NCBI RefSeq assembly: GCF_002929845.1
Contig: NZ_PJJS01000048.1
Coordinates: forward strand, 56,840 to 120,839
Origin: Cryobacterium sp. M96
GTDB lineage: Bacteria; Actinomycetota; Actinomycetes; Actinomycetales; Microbacteriaceae
Length of the DNA stretch: 64,000 bases
Direction: 5' to 3'
The translations under genes and the position numbers were made by a program. Positions 58,109 through 64,000 of this stretch are shown one piece after another; positions within the stretch are counted from its first letter, which is position 1; each line of letters begins with the position of its first letter. The notes below the pieces were generated by a model. That model was not told the origin of the DNA and did no database searches. It saw only the letters and a program-made list of their open reading frames with translations.

Positions 58109-59853
58109 GCCAGACCGTCATCGAATCCATCGGCGAGAGCGCCGTCGTTTCCACCGAGCCTCTGCTCCAGATCCGCGACCTCGAGGTCGGTTTTCAGACC
58201 CAGCACGGCCTCGTCCCCGCCGTGCGGGGGGTCAGCCTCACCCTGAATGCCGGTCAGACGCTGGCGATCGTGGGGGAGTCCGGCTCGGGCAAGACCACGA
58301 CCGCACAGGCCATCATCAAGCTCCTCGCCGGTACCGGCAAGATTACGGCCGGACAGATCCTGTTCGAGGGCCGCGACCTCGCCGGGCTGTCGGACAAACA
58401 GATGCAGGATGTGCGCGGTCGCCTGATCGGCTACGTGCCGCAGGACCCGATGAGCAACCTGAACCCCGTCTGGAACATCGGCTTCCAGGTTGAGGAGGCC
58501 ATCAGGGCAAACAACGTGGCTCAGGGCAAGGCGGCGCGTCAGCGCACCATCCAGGTGCTGCAGGAGGCGGGCCTCAGCGACGCGGAGGACCGCCTCAAGC
58601 AGTTCCCGCACCAGTTCTCCGGCGGCATGCGCCAGCGTGTTCTGATCGGCATCGGCCTGTCCGCCCGGCCGAAGCTCCTGATCGCCGACGAGCCCACCTC
58701 GGCGCTCGACGTCACGGTGCAGCGTCAGATCCTGGACCACCTCGGCACCCTCACCCGCGACTACGGCACCTCGGTGCTGTTCATCACCCACGACCTCGGC
58801 CTCGCGGCCGAGCGGGCCGAGCAGCTCGTCGTGATGTACAAGGGCAAGGTCGTCGAATCCGGGCCGTCGCTGGAGATCCTCGCCAACCCGCAGCATCCCT
58901 ATACCCAGCGCCTTGTGGCCGCGGCTCCGAGCCTCGCGTCGCGCCGCATCCAGTCGGCCAAGAGCCAGGATGCGGACGACGTGGAGATCTTCTCCGGTGG
59001 ATCGCTCGACACGACCCTCGTGGCCCGTGCGGCCGAGCGGGAGCAGGCGGCGGCGACGCAGGACCTGATCAAGGTGCAGAACATCTCCAAGATGTACCGC
59101 ATCCGCACCAAGGGTCTGAGGTACAACGAGCTGCTGGCCGTCAACGACGTCTCCTTCGCCATCAAGAAGGGCACCACCACGGCGCTCGTCGGCGAATCCG
59201 GGTCGGGCAAGTCGACGGTGGCCAAGCTCATCCTGCAGTTGGAGAGCATCACCAGCGGGCAGATCGAATTCGACGGCCAGGATGTCGCCGGGCTCAAGGG
59301 TGCGGCGCTGCTCAAGTTCCGGCGTCGCGTTCAGCCGGTCTTCCAGGACCCGTACGGTTCCCTGGACCCGCAGTACAACGTGGGCAACACGATCGCGGAG
59401 CCCCTGCTGGCCCACAAGATCGGCAACGCCGCGGAGCGGCAGGCCCGCGTGCGCGAGTTGCTTGACCAGGTCTCCCTTCCCTGGGCCACCCGGTACCGGT
59501 ACCCGAGCGAACTGTCCGGTGGGCAGCGCCAGCGCATCGCCGTGGCGCGCGCCCTGGCGCTCAAGCCGGACGTGCTCGTGCTCGACGAGGCGGTCTCCGC
59601 CCTCGACGTGCTCGTGCAGGGACAGATCCTCAACCTGCTCACCGAGCTGCAGACTGAACTGGGCCTGACCTACCTGTTCATCACGCATGACCTCGCGGTC
59701 GTGCGGCTCGTCGCCGACAACGTCTGCGTCATGCAGAAGGGCAAGATCGTCGAGACCGCGTCCACGGACGAGGTCTTCGACAGTCCTCGCGAGGCCTACA
59801 CCCAGGAGCTGCTCGCGGCCATCCCCGGTGGCAACTTCCAGTTTGGCCGCTGA
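58105..59853 (+). CDS. Peptide ABC importer dual ATPase (OppD-OppF fusion)
   Basis: The 582-residue protein carries two ATPase domains. First: VGESGSGKTTTAQA, FSGGMRQRVLIGIGL, LLIADEPTSALD. Second: VGESGSGKSTVAKL, LSGGQRQRIAVARAL, LVLDEAVSALD. Both Walker sets are intact, so one polypeptide supplies both nucleotide sites. Such fusions are common in actinobacterial peptide importers. A linker at about residues 290-320 joins them. Confidence 0.95.
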   Translation: MSQTVIESIGESAVVSTEPLLQIRDLEVGFQTQHGLVPAVRGVSLTLNAGQTLAIVGESGSGKTTTAQAIIKLLAGTGKITAGQILFEGRDLAGLSDKQMQDVRGRLIGYVPQDPMSNLNPVWNIGFQVEEAIRANNVAQGKAARQRTIQVLQEAGLSDAEDRLKQFPHQFSGGMRQRVLIGIGLSARPKLLIADEPTSALDVTVQRQILDHLGTLTRDYGTSVLFITHDLGLAAERAEQLVVMYKGKVVESGPSLEILANPQHPYTQRLVAAAPSLASRRIQSAKSQDADDVEIFSGGSLDTTLVARAAEREQAAATQDLIKVQNISKMYRIRTKGLRYNELLAVNDVSFAIKKGTTTALVGESGSGKSTVAKLILQLESITSGQIEFDGQDVAGLKGAALLKFRRRVQPVFQDPYGSLDPQYNVGNTIAEPLLAHKIGNAAERQARVRELLDQVSLPWATRYRYPSELSGGQRQRIAVARALALKPDVLVLDEAVSALDVLVQGQILNLLTELQTELGLTYLFITHDLAVVRLVADNVCVMQKGKIVETASTDEVFDSPREAYTQELLAAIPGGNFQFGR

Positions 59854-59864
59854 CCGGGTTCCGG

Positions 59865-60179
59865 GTGCTTCGGCACCAGGTCGTCGTGGTGACCCGATCG
59901 GGCGAACGCCTCGTGTGCTGGGGTGCACCGTCCGCTGTCCGGTCGTCGGTGGCGACTTCGCCGGAGACCTCTCGGGCGGCCGGGCAGGTGCGGGAGGCCA
60001 GCGGGCGGATCACCGGGTCGTCCGCGCACCGGGCCATCCGCGGCTTCTGGGACCGGCACGAGGCTCCGCAGCGCACCGGGGAGCGATTGGTGCGCCGCTG
60101 GCATCGACGGTCGTTCCTGGTCGGCGCCGTGCTCGTCCTCGGGCCGGCCGTTCAGCTGGCGTGGTCGTCGCTGGCCTGA
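59865..60179 (+). CDS. Possible small membrane protein
   Basis: A 104-residue frame opening with GTG 12 bases after the ATPase gene. It ends in one hydrophobic segment, SFLVGAVLVLGPAVQLAWSS, after a basic stretch (RTGERLVRRWHRR). The codon pattern is that of a coding frame but no ribosome site is clear. Function unknown; GTG at 59886 or 59889 could also serve. Confidence 0.4.
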   Translation: MLRHQVVVVTRSGERLVCWGAPSAVRSSVATSPETSRAAGQVREASGRITGSSAHRAIRGFWDRHEAPQRTGERLVRRWHRRSFLVGAVLVLGPAVQLAWSSLA

Positions 60180-60244
60180 ATTTTCTGGTTGCGCCTGAGC
60201 TTTGCTCCAGGACAGATCGTGTTCTTGCGCATTGTGCCCTCAAA

Positions 60245-60299
60245 GTTTCAAAACTGTTACATTTTCCGTCTTAAAGTGCCCCAGACTGGCATCTGGGGC
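60245..60299 (+). promoter_or_regulatory. Promoter-region block before the binding-protein pseudogene, with hairpin
   Basis: GTTTCAAAACTGTTACATTT at 60245 resembles the block at 54367. Immediately after it GCCCCAGA and TCTGGGGC (60278-60299) form a perfect 8-bp hairpin with a six-base loop. The region between 60180 and 60449 holds no gene. Confidence 0.4.
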
Positions 60300-60449
60300 A
60301 GAGTCGCTTCACGCAGGCATAGGCTCTCCCCTCAAGCACACGAGAGCAGTTCCTTCCCCCGGTATCCCGGCGGGGGGAACGATGGGCGAGTCTTCATGGT
60401 TTCGCATCGTTGTACGCAGATCGTCGCCGTTCCCGGCACCCTGGTCTGA

Positions 60450-61223
60450 TCCGAGCTCAACCCGGCCGCGGTCTGGGAAGAGCGCACTCCGATCACGTAC
60501 AAGGACTACGTGGCCACCTGGACGGCCATGAACGGCACCAACGAGAAGTATTCCCTAGCCTCCACGGCCATCTTCGACCAGATCAGCGCGATCGAATCCA
60601 CCGGAACCGAATTCGATTTCACGGTCACGTTCGACTCGATCAACGCCGACTGGGCGTCGATCTTCACGAGCGTGCTGCCGGCCAGCGGCGCATCGGCAGC
60701 CACGTCGTTCGGCAACTCCGAAACCGACCTGCTCCACATCTCGTCGAACGCCGATGCCGACCAGAGGGTTGAGAAGCGCGCGGATGCCGAGATCCAGGCA
60801 TCCGGTGGCCTCACCTGGACCCACGTCACCATGAACGGCTCGAAGGGCCCACTCGCGGACGTCGAACTGCGGCGCGCCGTCGGCCACGCCGTCAACCGCG
60901 GTCTCATCTCCGAGTCGGTCAACACGCCGGTAGGCGTCGACGCCACCACCCAGGGCAGCTTCATCTTTATGCCGGGTCAAAAGGGATATGAAGACAACGT
61001 GGGCGACGCACTCGGCTACGACGTGGCCAACACGGAGCTCGACACCGACAAGCGCATCGTCATCGCCAACGAGATCAACACGGTCCTCGCCGCGTATGTG
61101 CCCATCATCCCGATCGCGCCGCTGCCGAACGTGTACGCCGTGAAGTCCGGCCTCGTCAACCACAGGGCCACCCAGTGGCGGACACACCCGCAACACAGCA
61201 CGGAGGACGGGACGGGGACTTGA
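60450..61223 (+). pseudogene. Decayed paralogue of a peptide-binding protein
   Basis: The frame opens without a start, in the middle of the family 5 binding-protein fold (PITYKDYVATWTAMNG, TEFDFTVTFDSINADWASIF), then jumps past a deletion to LTWTHVTMNGSKGPLADVEL and RRAVGHAVNRGLISESVNTP. It skips another part before EINTVLAAYVPIIPIAPLPN. The signal peptide and at least two internal pieces, one with the ligand-binding region, are missing. It stands downstream of the working Opp operon and is likely the leftover of a second peptide importer. Confidence 0.75.
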
Positions 61224-61391
61224 GCCCCCAGCCCTGTTTTTCGTGCTCCGAGTCGGGATCCGAGGGACTCTCAGCCCCCGGACGGGGAGAGTGCGGTAGG
61301 ATTGTCCGTTGGGTCGGACTTTGACCACACACATCCATTCTTCGTCGCATGCGGTACTTTGCGGCATCCATTCTTCGTAAGGATTTACTTC

Positions 61392-63302
61392 ATGGCGATT
61401 GCCACGCGCAATAACCTCCGAAATGTCGCGATCGTAGCCCACGTTGACCACGGCAAGACCACGCTGGTCGACGCGATGCTCCAGCAGACCAACTCGTTCG
61501 CCGAGCACTCACACACCGAAGAGCGCGCCATGGACTCGAACGAACTCGAGCGCGAAAAAGGCATCACCATCCTCGCCAAGAACACGGCGATCTCCTACAA
61601 GGGCATCCACGCCAAGGATGGCCCCATCACCATCAACGTGATCGACACCCCCGGCCACGCCGACTTCGGCGGTGAGGTCGAGCGCGGCCTCTCCATGGTC
61701 GACGGTGTTGTGCTCCTCGTCGACGCCAGTGAGGGTCCGCTGCCGCAGACCCGCTTCGTGCTGCGCAAGGCGCTCGAGGCCCACCTGCCCGTCATTCTCC
61801 TGGTGAACAAAACTGACCGTCCCGATGCTCGCATCGACGAGGTCGTCGAGGAAAGCCAGGACCTGCTCCTCGGCCTCGCCAGCGACATGGCCGACGATGT
61901 GCCCGACCTCGACCTCGACCTGGTTCTGAACGTGCCCGTCGTCTACGCGTCCGGCCGTAACGGGTCCGCCAGCCTCAACCGTCCCGAGAACGGCCAGCTG
62001 CCCGACAACGAAGACCTCGAGCCGCTCTTCGCAGCGATCCTCGAGCACATTCCGGCGCCGGTCTACGACGACCAGCACCCGCTGCAGGCCTGGGTAACCA
62101 ACCTCGACTCCTCGCCGTTCCTCGGCCGTCTCGCACTGTTGCGCATCTTCCAGGGCACCATCAAGAAGGGTCAGACGGTCGCCTGGATCAAGCACGACGG
62201 CACCATCGCAAATGTGCGTGTCACCGAGCTCATGATCACCAAGGCGCTCGACCGCTACCCAACCGAGAGCGCCGGCCCCGGCGACATCGTCGCTGTCGCC
62301 GGATTCGCCGACATCACCATCGGTGAGACCCTGGCCGACCCAGAGGACCCGCGCCCGCTGCCGACCATCACGGTCGACGACCCGGCCATCTCGATGACGA
62401 TCGGCACCAACACCTCGCCGCTCATCGGCAAGGTCAAGGGCCACAAGCTCACCGCCCGCATGGTCAAGGACCGTCTCGACAAGGAGCTCGTCGGCAACGT
62501 CTCGCTCCGCGTTATCGACATCGGACGCCCGGATGCCTGGGAAGTCCAGGGCCGAGGCGAACTCGCCCTCGCCATCCTGGTGGAGCAGATGCGACGCGAA
62601 GGCTTCGAGCTCACCGTCGGCAAGCCGCAGGTCGTCGTCAAGCGCGTCGAAGGCAAAATTCACGAGCCGTACGAGCACCTCACTATCGACTCGCCGGAAG
62701 AGTACCTCGGCGCGATCACCCAGCTGCTCGCCGCCCGCAAGGGACGCATGGAGAACATGGCGAACCACGGCACCGGCTGGGTCCGGATGGAATTCATCGT
62801 TCCGTCGCGTGGCCTGATCGGATTCCGCACCGAGTTCCTCACGGACACCCGCGGCACCGGTATCGCCAACGCCATCTTCCACGGCTACGAGGCCTGGGCC
62901 GGCACGATCACCACTCGTACCAACGGCTCGATCGTCGCCGACCGGTCCGGCGTGGTCACGCCGTTCGCGATCATCGCTCTGCAGGAGCGCATGTCGTTCT
63001 TTGTCAACCCGACCGAAGAGGTCTATGAGGGCATGGTCATCGGCGAGAACTCGCGCGCCGACGACATGGACGTGAACATCACCAAGGAGAAGAAACTGAC
63101 CAATATGCGTCAGTCCACCTCCGACACGTTCGAGTCGATGACCCCGTCCAAGCAGCTCACGCTCGAGCAGTGCCTCGAGTTCGCCCGTGAAGACGAATGC
63201 GTCGAGGTCACCCCGGCCGTCGTGCGCATCCGCAAGGTCGAGTTGGCCGCCTCGGCACGTCAGCGCAACGTCTCGCGTCTGAAAAAGCAGGACGCGAACT
63301 AA
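61392..63302 (+). CDS. typA: Translational GTPase TypA/BipA
   Basis: The 636-residue ribosome-associated GTPase, needed for ribosome assembly and growth in the cold. [18 protein letters not shown] is G1, [14 protein letters not shown] is G2, [18 protein letters not shown] is G3, and [15 protein letters not shown] is G4; the C-terminal [20 protein letters not shown] and [20 protein letters not shown] mark BipA. ATG 61392 follows AAGGA. TAGGAT at 61297-61302 is a likely -10 box, giving a leader of about 85 bases. Confidence 0.96.
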   Translation: MAIATRNNLRNVAIVAHVDHGKTTLVDAMLQQTNSFAEHSHTEERAMDSNELEREKGITILAKNTAISYKGIHAKDGPITINVIDTPGHADFGGEVERGLSMVDGVVLLVDASEGPLPQTRFVLRKALEAHLPVILLVNKTDRPDARIDEVVEESQDLLLGLASDMADDVPDLDLDLVLNVPVVYASGRNGSASLNRPENGQLPDNEDLEPLFAAILEHIPAPVYDDQHPLQAWVTNLDSSPFLGRLALLRIFQGTIKKGQTVAWIKHDGTIANVRVTELMITKALDRYPTESAGPGDIVAVAGFADITIGETLADPEDPRPLPTITVDDPAISMTIGTNTSPLIGKVKGHKLTARMVKDRLDKELVGNVSLRVIDIGRPDAWEVQGRGELALAILVEQMRREGFELTVGKPQVVVKRVEGKIHEPYEHLTIDSPEEYLGAITQLLAARKGRMENMANHGTGWVRMEFIVPSRGLIGFRTEFLTDTRGTGIANAIFHGYEAWAGTITTRTNGSIVADRSGVVTPFAIIALQERMSFFVNPTEEVYEGMVIGENSRADDMDVNITKEKKLTNMRQSTSDTFESMTPSKQLTLEQCLEFAREDECVEVTPAVVRIRKVELAASARQRNVSRLKKQDAN

Positions 63303-63336
63303 CCGTCGCCACCGTGCGGCTGAGCGGCCGCGACGA

Positions 63337-63392
63337 GCGAAACCGTAGGGGTGCGGTTATGGTTTTCCATAGTGCTGCCCCTGCGGTTTCGC
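63337..63392 (+). terminator. Terminator of typA
   Basis: GCGAAACCGTAGGGG pairs with CCCCTGCGGTTTCGC with one mismatch across a 26-base loop, followed by GCTTTT: a standard intrinsic terminator 34 bases after the stop. Confidence 0.85.
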
Positions 63393-63436
63393 GCTTTTAA
63401 GCACGTGAACGATCGAACCGAAGGATGGGATCCCTG

Positions 63437-63877
63437 ATGCAGTTGAACCGAGTACGTGTGCTGGCCGTCACCTTGGCCGTCGCGGGCGTGGCCCTGCTGT
63501 CCGGATGCTCCGGTGAGGCCGTCGGCTCCGCGGTCGACGGCGCGGTGAACGGGGCAACCGGAGGCGATGTCAGCCTGGGCGGGCAGCTGCCCGAGGGCTG
63601 GCCGGAAGAGATCCCCGTGATCGACGGGGATCTCGGTTTCGGGGCAGCGAACACCGCGGACGCCGGCCGGGGCTGGGTCGTCACCGTCACCACCAGCGCC
63701 GCGGACCCGCTGGCCGACGCTACGGCGATGCTCGAGGCTGCCGGTTTCAGCGCCGACAACGCCGCCACCGCGAACGTCGGCAATGCCGGCGTCGCGGCCC
63801 TGACGAACGAGACCTGGTCGGTGGTCGTCGCCGGCACTCCCGAGGGTGTGCTCTACACGGTGTCCCCGGCCGCCTAG
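63437..63877 (+). CDS. Small lipoprotein of unknown function
   Basis: A 146-residue lipoprotein: signal peptide ending VALLSGCSG, an Ala/Gly/Val-rich linker, then GQLPEGWPEEIPVIDGDLGF and a small alpha/beta domain (GWVVTVTTSAADPLADATAM). ATG 63437 has AAGGATGGG upstream; an ATG at 63425 is the alternative. Similar small lipoproteins occur through Microbacteriaceae; the role is unknown. The repeat copy 5 starts six bases after the stop. Confidence 0.75.
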   Translation: MQLNRVRVLAVTLAVAGVALLSGCSGEAVGSAVDGAVNGATGGDVSLGGQLPEGWPEEIPVIDGDLGFGAANTADAGRGWVVTVTTSAADPLADATAMLEAAGFSADNAATANVGNAGVAALTNETWSVVVAGTPEGVLYTVSPAA

Positions 63878-63882
63878 CTGAG

Positions 63883-63906
63883 AACCAATTCGACGGAGAT
63901 TCTGGC
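63883..63906. repeat. 85-bp palindromic repeat, copy 5 (left arm only)
   Basis: AACCAATTCGACGGAGATTC and the next four bases equal the left arm of the other copies. The expected right arm, which would end near 63967, is absent. The arm runs directly into GGCTCT, the presumed edge of an insertion sequence. Confidence 0.8.
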
Positions 63907-64000
63907 TCTCCTGTCGTAACCGTGGGTTAATCCCGGCCGGGGAGCACTGGTTTGTGGCCGCCGAGGCTGAGCATGGCGAGGGCGATGAGGGCGTCGGGTG
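63904..64000 (-). mobile_element. Edge of an ISL3-like insertion sequence, continuing beyond the window
   Basis: From GGCTCTCCTGTCGTAACCGT on, the sequence no longer matches the repeat. A GGCTCT start is typical of ISL3-family ends. The minus strand holds the C-terminus of a protein ending DALIALAMLSLGGHKPVLPG then Arg-Asp and the stop (TAA at 63927-63929), resembling the end of ISL3-type transposases. Only about 97 bases are visible, so the family is a fair guess. Confidence 0.55.
63927..64000 (-). CDS. C-terminal end of a transposase (partial)
   Basis: About 24 codons are seen, ending LALAMLSLGG-type sequence and a TAA at 63927-63929, 23 bases inside the presumed end of the element. The motif ALIALAMLSLGG resembles the tail of ISL3-family transposases. 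The gene begins outside the window. Confidence 0.5.
   Translation of the reverse strand, partial: PDALIALAMLSLGGHKPVLPGRD

Overview
The window is chromosomal DNA from a high-GC actinobacterium, most likely of the family Microbacteriaceae and perhaps a Cryobacterium-like cold-water or ice organism. Supporting signs are a mycothiol S-conjugate amidase, lineage-type small proteins (DUF4307, DUF4245 and DUF6264-like), TTG/GTG starts with AGGAGG ribosome sites, several leaderless genes, and a proton-pumping rhodopsin. The genus is an inference from gene content. All sequence-family calls were made by eye.

Layout. 1-13.5 kb: the end of a subtilisin-like protease, NADH dehydrogenase ndh, an unusual compact tRNA with a UAA anticodon, a Ppx/GppA phosphatase, a decayed MacB-type transporter, an Ig-like surface protein, a three-gene operon (PLP amino-acid enzyme, sugar-lactone oxidase, GH1 protein lacking both catalytic glutamates), lemA-htpX and a YcaQ/AlkX-type DNA glycosylase. 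13.6-20.1 kb: a four-gene ABC importer, an AI-2E-type exporter and threonine ammonia-lyase. 20.3-38.4 kb: ordinary core genes (greA, mca, hemolysin III, uppS, phoH, fumC, carbonic anhydrase, xseA/xseB, ispH, fba, glpX, rmuC, ychF).

38.4-43.9 kb is an accessory region beginning exactly at the 3' end of ychF. The last codons of ychF (encoding VEFRFNV-stop) recur five more times downstream and divide the region into modules. These carry three related lipoproteins of unknown function and a short-chain dehydrogenase; broken genes follow. The pattern resembles repeated site-specific insertion at the ychF 3' end, but no integrase is visible.

44-47.6 kb holds a divergent 2H-phosphoesterase/HhH-glycosylase pair and then a light-related pair: a DTE-type rhodopsin and a photolyase-like protein whose two domains are in reversed order. 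48-53 kb is the glycine cleavage operon gcvT-gcvH-gcvP behind a tandem glycine riboswitch. 53-61 kb has a CPBP protease, a DCC-family thiol protein, an oligopeptide ABC importer and a decayed paralogue of its binding protein. 61-64 kb has typA, a lipoprotein and the edge of an ISL3-like insertion sequence.

An 85-bp palindromic element of constant length is scattered through the window. Four complete copies and one copy interrupted by the insertion sequence lie a few bases after stop codons, mostly between convergent genes. It may act as a two-way terminator and looks like an undescribed intergenic repeat family.
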